Shown: positions 1 through 12,335 of the stretch, piece by piece
Position numbering within the stretch: the first letter of the stretch is position 1
How the letters are laid out: every line of letters begins with the position of its first letter
Source of the DNA: Dasypus novemcinctus
Lineage: Eukaryota; Chordata; Mammalia; Cingulata; Dasypodidae
Length of the DNA: 64,000 nucleotides
Assembly (NCBI RefSeq): GCF_030445035.2
Contig: NC_080677.1
Location: 31,967,329 to 32,031,328 of the forward strand
Direction of reading: 5' to 3'
Program-made: the position numbers and the translations under genes
The notes under the pieces: generated by a model
Databases searched by the model: none
The model's input: only the letters and a program-made list of their open reading frames with translations
Told to the model about the DNA's origin: nothing

Positions 1-203
1 GCCTGTTTCACTAAGCATAGCAGCAGCACCTGCCTGGGGCTGACAGGCCGGTAAATCTGCACTGGGTGACAGCTCCCCCCGCCCCTCCAGTCCTCCCAAA
101 CAGGCTTGGAGACCCCGGGCCCTGCTGCCACGTGGCAAGGAGACCCCAGACCGCGGGTCTGAGTGGGTGCACCCCCCTTCAGGCCTCCTTCAGCCGCGCA
201 TAC
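1..203 (-). other. EVX1: EVX1 intron 2 (partial)
   Basis: This is the start of the second EVX1 intron on the minus strand. The donor GT lies at 203-202, directly after the AAG codon that ends exon 2. The final coding exon should lie beyond the left edge; it would encode the rest of the homeodomain, starting at the VWFQNRR part of helix 3, and the C-terminal region. No other element is visible in these 203 bases. Confidence 0.85.
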
Positions 204-2401
204 CTTGATGGTGGTTTCGGGCAAGTTTAGGGCAGCCGCCAGCTCGCATCTCCGCGGCCTGGATACATAGTTCTCCCGATAGAATTCCTTCTCCAGCCGG
301 GCAATCTGCTCCCGGGTGAAGGCCGTGCGGTAACGGCGCATCTGGTCACTGGCGCTGCAGGCCAGGGTGCCCTGCGAGCCACCGCCTCCGCCGCCGCCAC
401 CGTTGCTTTTGGGCGCCTCACTGCCGCCGTTTGGACTGCCAGCCAGCGCCTCCGAGCCCGGCCCTGCTCGGGAAGCCCAGGGCACAAGCGTGCACACACA
501 GACACACAACAAACACAAACGCCGTTGTCGGGGGGCTGGGGGCCCTGGGGTGGGAAGAGGTGGGCTTGGGACCCCCTCCACCTTAGACCTTGCTCCTACT
601 GGCATGCTGCGGACTCGGGGCAGGCTGTCCCTGGGAAGGGCACGGCGCAGCAGTTTGGAGGCCCAGCCCCAGCTGCTGGCTGAAGGCCTGGGCCTAAGGC
701 GGGCTGATACAGAAGCCCGCAGCCTCCCTCCCCACTCACCCTGGGACAGCCGCAGGGTGCAACCTCTCTGAGCTTTCTGCTCACAGTTGGCAGGGACAGA
801 AGTGGGCAAGGATGTATGTACATATCTGACAGGAGGGGGAGTCGATGTGAACCTTAGCGGTTCTGGGTGCTAGGCAGGCCCGTCCTGAGTTTCCTTGCTC
901 CTGTGCAGAAGGGGGAAGGTGTGCCAGGTGGAGTGTGTGGCGGGTGGTGTGGGAATGCACACTTAGAGTCCTATTACTCCTACACTGCAGCCTGTTTGAG
1001 TGGAGTGTATCACCTTGCACGTCTGAAGACTCTTTAAGGTAGAATCTGGGTTGAGTGGATGATGGGGTGGAAGAGGTGGTTGTGGGTGCACAAGGAGTCA
1101 GCTGCCAAGGCCAAGGGGTGGCCTTTCTTCCCTCCCAGGCCCTTCCCACTCACAGCCTTAGGACCCTGGCAGGCTGCGATGGTAGGTCTCCCTCCCCTGC
1201 CCCCTCCCCGCAGGCCAGGGGCCCTAGGCCGTAGGAGGGAGACAGCCTTCAGGGGCATTTACTCCCCTAGCTCTAGGCCCAGATCTGATGAGTTCTCCAA
1301 TTAAAGCAGTGTGACAACCCCCCACTTCGGGCCTACTCCAGGGAAGGGTGGGGCTCTTGCCCCCTGCGGCTCTTTTTCCTTTGGGTGGAGAAGTGGGACT
1401 GCAAGGAGATCGGGAGGGGGAAGGGTCCGAGCTCTGCCTTTTCAAATGCAACCGGAGACCACAGGCAATTAGACCATTGGGACCATTTCCGACCTGGCGC
1501 CACCGAGCCCGGGAAGTGACAAGGTAATCTGGATCTCTGACCGACGTGCAAACTGGTCGGAGGGCCACAGCACCCGGGACGCCGGAGTCGACGGGGATTT
1601 TACGGTCCTTTATGGACTCAGGGCTTCCTGTCCCTACCGACCCGCGTTTGATCTCGCCCACCACCGGGGAAAGGTGTCTTCCCAGTACAGTTGAAACATT
1701 CCCACAAAACCCTGGGGGGCTGGAGGAGTGCTCTGAATCTCCCTCAAGCCCAGGGTTCCTGTCTCCCCTTGCCCCAGGGCACAGCTCTCACCCTCAGTCC
1801 CGCCAATGCCAGAGAAACCCCTGCCAGGGCGCAGATAACTGGGGAGAGTTGCTCAGGTGGGTCCCCCTAGGACAGGGTGACTCCCAGAAGGAGTATCTCC
1901 CTCCTGGCCTGAATTGAGGTGCTGGGTGGGGGCGGTGGGAGGCCCGGGGAACGGAAGGGCGCGATGGCTACCTTTGCTGTGCTGGTACTCTCCGTTCCCT
2001 GTGGCGCAGTCCGGGGTGCAGCTCACCTCGATTTCTTCATAGAAATCCGACTCGGTGTCCGAACTGCTGGGTTGTCCCTGGCCTGAGAGGCTGCTGCTGC
2101 CCGAGGGGGCCGGAGGGCCCGGGCCGAGGACGGCCGCGCCAGCTGCTCTCGATTCGGCGCCAGTTGCTGCCGTGCCGCCTGCCAGTCCGTCCACCGGCTC
2201 CTCCTCCGGGCCTCCCCCGCCGCGCTCCCGGGCGGCCGGAGGACCAGCCCGCGGGCTCAGGCAACTACGGGGCACCATCTTCTCGGGCGGCTCTGGCAGC
2301 GGGCTACCCACGGCTTCGGACAAACTGGAGACCCTCTTGCCAACCAGGGTGCCAAGCTGACCCCCATCCAAAAACATGACTATGTCCTTTCGGCTCTCCA
2401 T
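204..2401 (-). CDS. EVX1: EVX1 homeobox transcription factor, exons 1 and 2 (partial gene)
   Basis: Even-skipped homeobox 1 is a nuclear DNA-binding protein, mainly a repressor, active in the primitive streak and in V0 spinal interneurons. Exon 1 is 1972-2401 and exon 2 is 204-463. The start at 2401 gives [15 protein letters not shown], the family N-terminus. Exon 1 ends within Gly144 and exon 2 resumes in frame after a CAG acceptor. Residues 109-127 hold the conserved acidic stretch [15 protein letters not shown]. An eight-glycine run lies at 165-172. The homeodomain begins at about residue 184 ([11 protein letters not shown] from 186) and is cut after TTIK at residue 230, at the usual intron position between homeodomain residues 46 and 47. 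The first 230 codons of about 407 are present. It lies tail-away from HOXA13 as in other mammals. Compared with remembered human protein there are a few substitutions in the middle of exon 1, none in the visible homeodomain. No frameshift is seen. Confidence 0.95.
464..1971 (-). other. EVX1: EVX1 intron 1
   Basis: Intron 1 on the minus strand runs from a GT donor at 1971-1970 to an AG acceptor at 465-464 and is 1508 bases long. It interrupts the glycine codon 144 in phase 1. I see no interspersed repeat and no convincing internal gene; the open frames in it have no family resemblance. Confidence 0.85.
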
Positions 2402-2960
2402 CCCGGGGCTCTGCGGAGCCGGGGGGCGGGGGAGGGGTAGGAGAAAAGCCCCAAGTGAGCTCCTCACCCCCGGTTCCCGGGGTCCCCAGCGACCGGACAG
2501 ATCTTGGCTGCGGGAGGAAGAAAGAGGCCCGGCTGCTGGGCGGGCGCGGAGTGGCCGGCGCGCGATGTCGGCGGTGACGGCGGCGGTGGCGGTGGGGAGC
2601 TGGGGTCACCTTGTGATGCGAGCGTTCCTCTGTGCCGCACCGCCTCTGGGAGGAAGCCCCATTGCCCTCTTCTTTCTAAGCTGTCATCCCCTCACTGCAA
2701 TCGTCATTACAGTACCTCTGGTGACGCCACTAGGCGAGCGCAAGTGGATAAATAGAAACGTCTGCCACAGCGAAGATGAAAGGAGACCCGCAGCTAATGG
2801 CTCGACAGTGATGCGCCAGGTGTGGGCCTCGCTCGAATGGGGAGGAGAGTGTGAAAACAGGCAGAGAGACACACACACTGAGAGAGGGAGACACCCTGGC
2901 AGAGGGGATGCAAATGGAATTCCGCAGAAAGAAAAGAGAGCTTAATGCGCGCGGCGAGTT
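1900..2960 (-). promoter_or_regulatory. EVX1: EVX1 5' CpG island, leader and promoter region
   Basis: CpG density rises across EVX1 exon 1 and continues upstream to about 2650. On the minus strand a TATA-like CTATTTATCC lies at 2746-2755. If it is used, transcription would start near 2715 and leave a leader of roughly 300 bases. A CRE-like TGACGCCA is nearby at about 2721-2728. The exact start site is inferred and not shown by the sequence. Confidence 0.5.
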
Positions 2961-5900
2961 CCGCAGGGGCAGCGGGACTCGGTAATTGAATACGCTTTTG
3001 ATTTTTTTGTTGTTTGTTTGGTTGTTGTGTTGGCTTTTGTTTCCTTAACTTGGTGCCTTGGTGCAACACTGATGAGAGACTACCCAACTGCATTTTAGAA
3101 GTGTGGAGGCCGGTTCCTCTCGCCTCGCTTCTCTAGGCAGTCACTCCTGCTGCCTGCCCCGGGCTAACTAACCTCATCCTGGCTCCAAAGTCTTTTTTTA
3201 CAAGCTACCGAAAAATGTATCCCACAGCCGCGCCCCCGCACCCCCCCCCCCCCCCCCCGCCCCACCTTGTCTGGAGAGCTTGAGCCTGGGATATCCTTTC
3301 CTCTCTCTTCCTCCTCCCTCCCCCCAATCCCCACCCCCCACCCCCAACTGTCTCTTTCCGTCTGGGAACCAAAAGAGAACTTTTTGTTTTTCCTTACCCA
3401 ATGGGCAAGAGAAAAAAATGCCTTAGTATTTTTTTTCTTTAAAGATCGGCCTTGGCTCCCGACTCAAAGTGTTCATTGATTTTTTTTAAACCCCCTTACA
3501 CTCATCTAGGTGGTCCTAAGCTTTCCTCAGCCAGGCTTGACCTCGAGGTGCCTATTCCTAGAAGAAATCGGTTTCCGTTTCCTCGCCTGCATTTCAGGTA
3601 TGTGGGGTGGGGAGAGGTTCTAAGAGTCGCCTTTTTTCTTGCCTGCATTTTAAGCTATTCACTCAGAGTCAACGAATTCTTCAGGAAATAGGTTTTGCCA
3701 GGGAAGAGGCACTGGGCAGTTCGGCTCCTAAAGCCGCAGAGGCGTCAGAGGTCCCTAGCTGAGAGAAGGCGCTGCGGGCCCCTGAGGGGTTAGGGCACTG
3801 GGTGAGAGTGCTTCGGGGTTTGCAGAACTTGGACTCCCTGGATCCTCCTCCGGTTCCTTTCAAGGGCCTGCCGTCCCCAGCTCCAAAAGTGGGTGGCATT
3901 GGAGGTAAAAGAGGGAAAGAAAAGCCTTTTAAAATGTCCAGAAAGAGAAAGTGACCCAGGGCTCTGTGAAATCTTTGGCCATGGAAGGCGTACCCTCATC
4001 GCAGAGCTGGGGGGCGTTTGTGGAGCATAGCATCTTTGGGGGTGACAGTAGGCACCCTCTTCGGTCTTCTTCCATGGAAGGCAGATGTGAACCCGATAGG
4101 AAACTGACCCCTCGTGCCCTGAGCTAGTGTGCCCAGGGCAGGTGGGCTGGGTCTCTCCTCCATTTAGCTGAGAGCAGGAGATAGGCACCTTTTCCTACCT
4201 GGGTCCCCTACAACTCCCCTTTCTCTGCCCCCTCCCCAGAGCTTCCACATCCCGCACTAGCAGAAAAGGGTGGCCCCTGCATGCTCCTCCTCCGGATCCG
4301 TAAATTTTAAAGAAAAGCCCCTCCACCACTACCTTTAGGTCTTCTTCCTTCCTCCTCCTTTTCTCTCCTCCTCCTTTTTCTCTTCCCTTCAATCCCCCTA
4401 CTCCCTCCACTCTCAGCCTTCCCATCCATGGGGTTATGGGGGGTGGAGGAAGCAAAAGGTTCAGGCAAAGACAAAAGCTCTCTTCCCAGTCTCCCAATTC
4501 AGTAAGAAAATGCTCCCTAACCTCGCAGGGCGGGGGAGGGCGGGGGCATCTCTTCTCTGGGGACTTCCAAAGCCGCCTTCCCCCAAGCACCACTGGCCCA
4601 CAAATCCAGGGGATATTTTAGAGAGGAGACACAGGGTGTGGGGAAGGGACCAAATCCCAGAGTCTTTCGCTGAGGTGCACAGAGTTGTAAATGCACTCTG
4701 GCACTCCCTGCCCTTCCTCCGGCTCAGCCGGAGCCTGCTGAGAGCACTGGGACTTGCTTTCACCCCGCGGTCAAAGTCCAGCTGCCTAGCGCCGGTCTTA
4801 AACCCACTGCTGCCGTGCACCCTCCGCCTGGCCCTCCCAGAACTGGGCCTGGGTCTGCCCACCCTCCCCACCCCGGTGACCCCCCTCCCCACCCTGCTGC
4901 ACCCCACCACCTTCTCTCAGCAGCCCCTGCTGCGCCCACCTCCTTGGGGCAGGGTCCTTAGAGGTACTCCCAACTCCCCTGCCCCACCCCCAGCTTTGCA
5001 TTCAGTGGGAGGGTCCTGCGTTTGATCTCTTTTCCTCTGGGTTTTCCCAGAGATGAAAGCGGAGCAGGATTGAGAGAGATCAAGGGGTGCCACTTCGTCT
5101 CCTTCCTGGGTCCGGCCCTACGGGAGGGGGGGTCTTCCTTTCGGTGCCGAGGGAGGGGGCTAAATCCTCTCTGGACTCCTGACTCCCGCCCCATCCCTTC
5201 CCCCTACTGTCTCCCCCCAAACGGTCCTTTCAAAGCAGCCTCAGTTTCCCCAGTCTTGAGAGATCTACTGCACTCTGGTCGCAAGAACTGGGAACATAAA
5301 CATTTTTTTAAATCAAATGTCACTTCTTCCTGAAGCATTCTTTCGTGAACATCAGCAGAAGAAAGACGAGATAAAGGTCCGATTTTTAATGGGAGGAAGG
5401 AGAAAAAGAGAGGACTGAATACTGGATAAGAACACGTTTTCTTGTCTTTGAGGGGGTGCATCCTAATAGAGTCCTTAGCACTAAATTTTGCAGGTTATGC
5501 ACCACACGGCTCGAAACCGAAGATAAATTTGTAGAGGCAGTGAAACGCGCGACCTCATTAAAGCGGGTGGCAGCAGCCTAAGGGACCGGGGCGGTCTCTC
5601 GTCCCCACCAGGGGTGGGGAGCACACACCCCCCCTCGGCGAGTCCACCAGCCCCCTCCCCGCTGGGGACGCCGGGCTGGGGTCCAGCCGGCTCCTTTCCG
5701 ATTGAAATTCTTGGGACTTCAAAAGCTCGAGGCTCTGCTTCCGCCCTGGCTGGGCAGGGCCGAGGCTGGGTGGGAACCCCGGGGACCCGAGGGAGATAAG
5801 CTGCGCAGGTCGTTTTAAATGCAATCGGAAGGCAGGATGGGCTACCAGACGCGCGGGTCCGCTGGAGCCTCTCCGCTTCCCAAGAAAACCCGGCTCGGGA

Positions 5901-6120
5901 GAGCGGCGACGGCGGGACTGCCCCAAGGGCCCTGAGCGCCTTCCGAGCCTGCAGCGGGGCTCCCTGCGCGCACACGCCTCCGGGTGGAGGGGAAGGGACC
6001 AGGAGGCTGGCACGGGGGGGGGGACCTGGGTACCCGGGAACGGGTTTGGCTGCTTTGGTGTTGGCAAAAATTTTATCAGGCAAACACTTGTTTTCTCACT
6101 TTGGTGAAACGTAAGCACAA
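2960..6120. other. EVX1-proximal intergenic sequence, no gene seen
   Basis: There is no gene and no clear transposon here. A run of nearly uninterrupted C lies at about 3240-3258, and a polypyrimidine stretch lies at about 4318-4430. The remaining sequence is unique, moderately G+C-rich DNA. Open frames here lack family features and have ordinary low-complexity composition. Confidence 0.6.
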
Positions 6121-6760
6121 AGGGAGCTCCCTTTTAAGCCGTGAGCGTCGCCCGGCTGTCGTGGCTAGTGATCTGGGGCCCTCGGTCATCTCCCAGGCCG
6201 CAGCGCCGGCCGTTGCCGTCGAGGTTCCAGGGCGGCTGGGTCTCCGCCTCGGGGGTGGTCCCGCCGGGATCTGGCGGCCGCCAACGCCTCGCTGAGAGCC
6301 CCGGCGCCCAGAGGCACCGCGGGGCGCGCCCCTCGGGGAACAGGCCCAGTGGATCCCAGGCGCCGGGAGGTCAGGCTCCCCGCCGCAGGGACACCGCAGC
6401 GCGGCGGGGCGCGGCTGCCGCGGGCACCACAGAGCTTGCCTCCTTCAGACGGGCGGAACCTGCGGTTTGGGGGCCTCTTGAATTTGGACAAGCTCTTCCT
6501 CCTCCCCGGGCCTCTGGAAAGAAGGACCAAGCGCCTGGGGCTGGAAGCTGGATGCGTTGCGGATCCCCGACCGTCCTCGTCCCCCTGTGCCTGCAGCGGC
6601 TCTACACCTGCCGGCGCCGACTCCGGAGGCCCGAGGCCCGGCGGCTGCCAGCGTGGCTGCGGACGTCCTCCCACGGCGCGCTCTGCCCGCGGCCCGGCGG
6701 CCCAGATCTCCTCGCCTCCCCCTCACTGGCAAGGCACTGGAGGCACCAAGGCAAGAATGG
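6120..6760. promoter_or_regulatory. CpG island, intergenic
   Basis: This is a dense CpG block about 4 kb upstream of EVX1 with no recognised gene. It supports several overlapping open frames on both strands, which is expected of G+C-rich DNA without stops and is not evidence for protein. It may be an orphan CpG island with promoter or enhancer activity in the EVX1-HOXA13 interval. Limits are approximate. Confidence 0.5.
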
Positions 6761-8010
6761 CTCTCTGAGGACCGCCCAAAGCTCGAGGCTTGTCCAGCCT
6801 CAAGCCACCAACCTGATGAGTCCAACGCAGTTTGTTTCAAAACCTGGACAACCTGCCTAACACCCAAAGCAAAGGCCCAGGGCACCCCGCGTCCCCCACC
6901 CTAGCAGAGATGGAGTCTCCCTTGGTCATTACTGTCCTGAAATTTGCCTTCATTACAAAGCGCATCGACAACCATTTCTCTTTGACTCTACAACAGCTCT
7001 TTAAAATGCCCCAAAAGGCTGCTTTGTCTTTTTCCCACCCACGTCCTTCTAAGGCTCTGTCCATCCGTACCCTTCAACATCCCCCCCCCCCACCACCACC
7101 ACCAATGCCTAATCTCTCCAAAAGCAACCCTCCACAAACCCTTGCTGGATTGGGGAGGTGGGGGGTGAGGTTGCAGGGGGCTCTCAGAGGGGGGTCTGCC
7201 TACCTTCAGAAGCATCTGCATGGCTGGAATGCTCAGGACCCACACTCCTGGACTGTCCTCACCCCAGGTTTTCCCAGGAGGACAAAGAGGATGCCCACCT
7301 GGAAGTTTGGGAACCCCATGTGATAAGGACAGTTGCCATTCTAAGCATTTCACTAGTTTTAGCTCTTGCTTTAAAACAGGCTCTGAGGAAGATGGTACTA
7401 TGAATCATCCCTATTTTGCAGCTGAGAAATGTGAAGCGCAGAGAGGAAGCACATACACAAATGAGAGTCGGGATTCAATCCTCTCCCTCTGGCTCTAAAA
7501 CCATATACACTTGTGAGCTGGGAGAAAGGTGGCAGACCCTAGGTTCTGAGCCTTTCCTTCCAAAACCTCAACCTGGGGTTTTTGCCAAGGACTTTTCTCC
7601 TCCTCACTCCCAGATGAATTAGGCAGCGGAAGGGAACTAATGTCAGGCCACTTACTTTGGGCATGAAGGAAGAGTGAAGAAAAAAATAAATGGTTCTAAC
7701 CATTTGAGTGAGTCCTGGAGAAAGCCTGCACGCCTTGTCTGCCTTTGGGGTAAGGATCCGAAGCTGGGCAGCAGGGTGTGCGTGGCCCAGGGAGAGGTGT
7801 GGGGCTCAAGAGGCTGGAGCCCCTTCAGGGCTGTGGGGTAGGAGAACTAGCTGCTCTGCCCAAAGAGGTGAGAAGGGACTTCAGGGCCTGAATTCCAAGA
7901 TACTAGGACCGTCACTGCAGCAGGGGACTCTGGAGACCCTAAAGGAAAAACCAGTCCCTCTTTAACCATCACTATCCACTGAGACCCCGAGTATCTTTCT
8001 GGAAGTGTTT
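6760..8010. repeat. Intergenic sequence with a probable MIR relic (about 7365-7500, minus)
   Basis: Positions 7365-7500 show the reverse-complement MIR core (CCCTATTTTGCAGCTGAGAA followed by a gap and GGGATTCAATCC). The match is degraded. A short CCACCACCACC microsatellite with a C run lies at about 7081-7102. Nothing else is recognisable in this stretch. Confidence 0.4.
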
Positions 8011-8315
8011 CCCAGCCACTTTATTTATTTATTTATTTATTTATTTATTTTATTTCTCTCCCCTCCCCCCAGTTGTCTGCTCTCTGTGTCTTCTTCTATC
8101 ATTATCAGCAGCACCAGGAATCTGTGTTTTGTCTTTTTGTTGCGTCATCGTGCTGTATCAGCGCTCCATGTGTGCGGCTGCACTTTCTTTCACGCTGGGC
8201 AGCTCTCCTTACAGGGTGCACTCCTTGTGCATGGGGCTCCCCTACATGGGGGACACCCCTGCATGGCAGGGCACTCCTTGCACTCATCAGCACTGCGCAT
8301 GGCCCAGCCACTTTA
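8011..8315 (-). mobile_element. DAS-type SINE, 5'-truncated, minus strand, with target-site duplication
   Basis: The insert is flanked by a perfect 13-base duplication CCCAGCCACTTTA at 8011-8023 and 8303-8315. It starts with a TTTA repeat (the reversed A-rich tail) and continues with the same body as the longer copies at 26 and 27 kb, including the CTTTCTTTCACGCTGGGC block. It stops before the tRNA-like head, so the copy is 5'-truncated. Open frames across it are SINE artefacts. Confidence 0.85.
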
Positions 8316-9000
8316 AAGTTCCTGGGGCTCACAGCCCCTTCACATATCTGGCAACCCTCTCCCTAGAAAAACGCCCAGATGCACTGAAGTTGCTTACAGT
8401 TTCTGATGTTCTCCCACTCCCTACATCCTCTCAAAAGCCACCATACCCCAGGCACAATTGCCTGATCCATTAGAGAGGGGGGGTCTGGCTTTACCAGGGT
8501 GGTTTTTTAAATATGGCAACTGCCTCCCTCAAACTGTCCTTCAGGATTGATTGACCCAAGGGCCAAAACCTGAGGCTCAGACCAGGGCTGCCCACCAGCA
8601 GCCCATATCTGCCCCCCTGGCCTGGGTACATTCTCTGGCACCTGCATTTGCCTCCACTCAAAATCTCTAGGCCCTGGCTGGAGGCCCCTGGGGGAGGAAA
8701 TGGCTTGACTGTTGCTTCTAAAGAACGAGAGCTTAGGTTTGGGCTGTACAACCCTCCAGATCAGGAGTAAACACTGGAGCAGAGAAGTGGCTGGTTATCA
8801 TCATAAAGCCATTGCATACCACGAGTTCCTTTCCTTGCATTCCGAGGGAAACTGGTTTTTGGTTTTGCTTTGTCTTTTAAAACTGTTATATTTCCCGGGT
8901 GCAAACTTTCCGAGTGCTGGGACCACCTAGGGCCGGGCCAGCCTGACCACCCTCCCCCCACGAAGGGGCGCCCCTCACTCTCACCCCATCCCTGGAAGAG
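8316..9000. other. Intergenic sequence, nothing recognised
   Basis: Unique sequence between a SINE and a CpG island. I see no transposon, gene or strong motif cluster. Confidence 0.5.
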
Positions 9001-10470
9001 GGGACTCGCCCACTGCGGCGCCAGTCAGGGTGGCCCGACCAGGGGGTCGGGAGCACCAGTCCCGGCGGAGCCGTTAGCCGGGGGGAGCTTTCGTCTGCGT
9101 CTTAACCCGGCCCCCAGTGCTCCCTGCCCGCGGCCGCAGTCTGCGAGCTCTCTCACGGTAAGTCTGTCCCTCTCTGTTCTCGGCCAACGCGGGGGCCGCA
9201 GCCCCTTCGCCTCTCCCTGCCTGGCCTCGCGGGGCCCAGGGACGCCAGGACGCCGGCCTGGAGCGGGCGGAGGAGTCGGTCTCCCAGGGCTAGGACGGGA
9301 GAACCGCCCTTGCGCCCCCACCTCCGGCGAGGAAGTCCAATCGCTCGGGGCAGCCCAGCCTCCCCCGCCCGCAGAGTGGAAAAACTCTTGTCAAGGACTG
9401 AGGACTGACTTTTTATGAAGCTTCTTTCTGATCCAGACTCGCCCCCTTCCTCTCATTGAGCACAGTGGGGTGCAATCGCTCCCGTTATCCAGGGGGACAG
9501 CAGGTTCTCAGAAAGGGTGAGGACCCCGCCCAGGGTCACACAGCTGGCAAGTGGCCGAGCCGGGATTTTAACCCGTCCACCGAAGGCCAGATCCTCGCCC
9601 CAAAGGGAGCGCTGCGTCCCGAGGGCCCAGGACCACGTTCCTAACAGCGCAGACAAGTGGGGTGTCTTGGCTATGATTTAAAGACCCGGAAGGGGCCTCC
9701 CTTCCTGGGTTTGTTGGGTGGGTGCGGCCGCGGCCTTGGAGCCCACTAGTGCCGTTACCGTAAGTCTCCAAGGAGAGGGGCACTCCGGGAAGGGTGGTTA
9801 ACAAGCAGGAAGGGCCGCAGGGCGCCGCGACGTGGAGGGACTGTGCGCTCGCGGCGGCGAAGCCTGGCCTGGAGTGTGTGCGGGTGCGCGCGTGCCCGCG
9901 GCGGGGGGTCCCCGGAGGCGCGGTCCCAGCCAACCTGCTCCTGGCAGTGGAAGGAGCGCGCGAGGGTTGCCCGCCCAAGAGAGCTAGGCTTCGCAGGCCC
10001 GAGACAGGAGCGCACGCACGGGCTGGGCCCGGGCCAGGCGTTTCAGTCCTTTCCGTCCCCACACCCCCGGGACTGAGCCAGGCGAGGCCGGGAGCCCCCT
10101 GAGCGTCCTTTTTCCACCAGGGAGCCGGCTGACCGCCCGGTCCTGTCCCCGCGACCCCTTTCTGCGCCCCCCACTCTCCCCCGCCCCTCGCGGCCGTGGT
10201 GACAAAGCACAGCTCCCGAACTGCTGTCTTGGTGCGCCCCCCACTGCCGGCCGCCAGAGGCGGAAGCCGCGGCGCGTCCCAGCCTCTTAGAGGGCTCCAA
10301 TCCCGCGACTCTGCCCCGAGCCGTGGCCCCAACTCCCCATTCCCCAAGGGCAGCCGGCCCCGGCTGGATCGGGAGTCCCACCTCGCCCCATTCACCTGCC
10401 CTCAGAGCTGGGGCCTGGGAACCGGACGACGGGTGGCGAGCCAGGGCCCCTCAACTTTGAGTTGAGCAGA
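9000..10470. promoter_or_regulatory. Large CpG island, intergenic
   Basis: This is a long CpG-rich block about 6.6-8 kb upstream of EVX1. A MIR-like relic on the minus strand (about 9440-9625, with CCAGGGTCACACAGCTGGCA) interrupts it. No family-like protein is encoded, and the long open frames on both strands (up to 275 codons) are G+C shadows. It may be an orphan CpG island; promoter activity is not shown by the sequence. Confidence 0.55.
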
Positions 10471-10743
10471 AGCACCCGCTCCCTAGGTCGCAGCCTGGAT
10501 GGGAGGGGAGCGTGGCAGGAGGGGTGCTTAGAGATTCCGGGCGTTAGCCAGTACGCTCAGCAACAGCCCAACACATGCGTTGACTCTATTTATTGTGACT
10601 CAGAAATCCAAACCACTAGGTAGGTCCTGGACCCTCGCGTCTCCGCAGCCCCTGAGAGGAGTCTTTCCCGGGGTCTCGTTTGGTTCTGAGGCCATTTTGT
10701 AAACAACCACGGCCTCGCGCGACGCTTCTCAGGTTCTCTATAA

Positions 10744-10935
10744 CAGTGGTTCTTCTGAGTAGGGTCCCAGCATCACCTGGGCTTGCCTTAGAAATGCAAA
10801 TTCTCCGGCTCCACTCTGGACTGTGCTCTGGACCCACTGACTCTGAAACTCTGAGGGTGGAGCCCAGCAATCTGTCTTTTTACTAGTCCTCCAAGTGATT
10901 CCCATGCCTGCTCAAGATGGAAAGCTGCTGCCCTG
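10744..10935 (+). mobile_element. MER20 hAT-type DNA transposon fossil
   Basis: It starts with CAGTGGTTCTTCTGAGTAGG and carries the recognisable MER20 middle (CATCACCTGGGCTTGCCTTA, GAAATGCAAATTCTC, then GGTGGAGCCCAGCAATCTGT and CAAGTGATTCCCATGC). It ends in CCCTG at 10931-10935. The length is close to the roughly 220-base consensus. MER20 is a eutherian-era non-autonomous element. The assignment is from memory of the consensus. Confidence 0.8.
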
Positions 10936-11760
10936 TGAATTTCCTCATATTGGTTTCTCAGTTCCCAGGAGTCTCTACTCTGTCTGGCATGGCTTTTTTT
11001 AAATGTACCTTTTTTTAAAAGCCTCCGGTGCAGAGTTAATGCATCTCTTGCCCATGTTTATTCACCCCAGTTGTTTCCACTTTATCACCTCCTTGTGCAT
11101 TTAATCCCTAATGATGTCATTATCTAATTTAGCTCCTCACTGGTCTTCTCATTCACCCACTGACTAAGGACATGGAAAACCTGCCTCACTCAGTGGCAGA
11201 TTAGAAACTGCTGTGAAACTGCAGCAGCTGGAACAGAGTGGAAAATTTGCCCTCCGCAGAGATTTCTCTCCCAGAGGGGGTAGGAGGCCCTGAGATGTCA
11301 CCGGCTTGCTGCTTCCAGAGTGGAGATCTTTTATATCTGGATACCCATACCTCTCTCCCAACCTGCTGGAGAACAAATAAAATGGAAAGAAGGGCCTTGG
11401 GACTCATTGAGGACAAGGAAAGGTGAGTTGGTTTGGGCGTGGAAATAGGTTTTCTATGGGCCACCAAGGGCTACTGTCAGAGATCCAAGAGGGTCCTGCC
11501 AGCACCTCTGGCCTGCAGGGTCTTAGGCTCTGGATATATAAGTACTTTTCTTTTAGGCTATCTCAAGATGGGGATTTAGGCATCTGCTGTGGCTTCAGTA
11601 GGAGCCACGTAGCCATAGATATAAATGCTTTTTCATTCCATCAGATTTTACTAGTATCAGACATACTTGGGATGCTATTTAATAAAAATTACAGCAAAAG
11701 TTATAAATTTTCAGCATGGGGCCAAGGTATCACCTAAAACCCAAGAATGAAGATATCTAT
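10936..11760. other. Intergenic sequence, nothing recognised
   Basis: Unique A+T-richer sequence between MER20 and a MIR copy. No gene or clear repeat is visible. Confidence 0.5.
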
Positions 11761-11764
11761 AAAT

Positions 11765-12010
11765 ATATTCTGTGTGTTAGATACTCTTGGAAATACATTT
11801 TGTACATATCATGTCACTTAATCCTCATAAGTCCAAGAGGTAAGTAACTATAATTAGCATCCTCATTATCCCCATTCTACAGATAGTGAAACTAAGTCAG
11901 AGGGGTTCAATACTTGCTCAAGATCACATAGCCTTAGTAGCAGAGCTGAGAGTTGATCCCAGCAGAGTGCTGCCAGAGGCCAGGCTCCCAGTCACTAGGC
12001 TCAACCCCAG
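11765..12010 (-). repeat. MIR SINE relic, minus
   Basis: The reverse-complement MIR core is present: TTATCCCCATTCTACAGATA, then CTTGCTCAAGATCACATAGC and GCAGAGCTGAGAGTTGATCC, in the right order and spacing. Boundaries are approximate. Confidence 0.65.
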
Positions 12011-12164
12011 TCTGTGGGAAGCAAACCGGCAATGCCCTGTCACTTCAATTGACTGATTTCATTACCAAAGGTGGCTAAACTAGTTTAAGCCCTGGAAAAA
12101 TACTACATCTTTACCAGGCATCACTGCTAGTGGAAACAATTAACAATTACGTAGTCTTTTCTGA

Positions 12165-12335
12165 TTTAGGTAATATTTTCACACCCACTGTCCCATCTGA
12201 TACGACAATCCCATGAACTAGATAGAAGTTAGTCTTATAATCCCCATTTTATAAAGATGAAGAAACTGAGTACCCAGAGGAGGAAGTGCCTTCCCATGAC
12301 CACTCGGCTAATGAATAGCAAAGCAAGGGACACTG
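12165..12335 (-). repeat. MIR SINE relic, minus
   Basis: It contains TCCCCATTTTATAAAGATGA followed by AGAAACTGAG and a degraded CTTCCCATGACCACTCGGCT block. This is a second, independent minus-strand MIR next to the previous one. Confidence 0.6.

Noticed and set aside
9568-10395. 275-codon minus-strand frame in a CpG island
   Set aside because: Same reason: stop-poor G+C-rich DNA. It overlaps other frames on both strands and includes part of a MIR relic.
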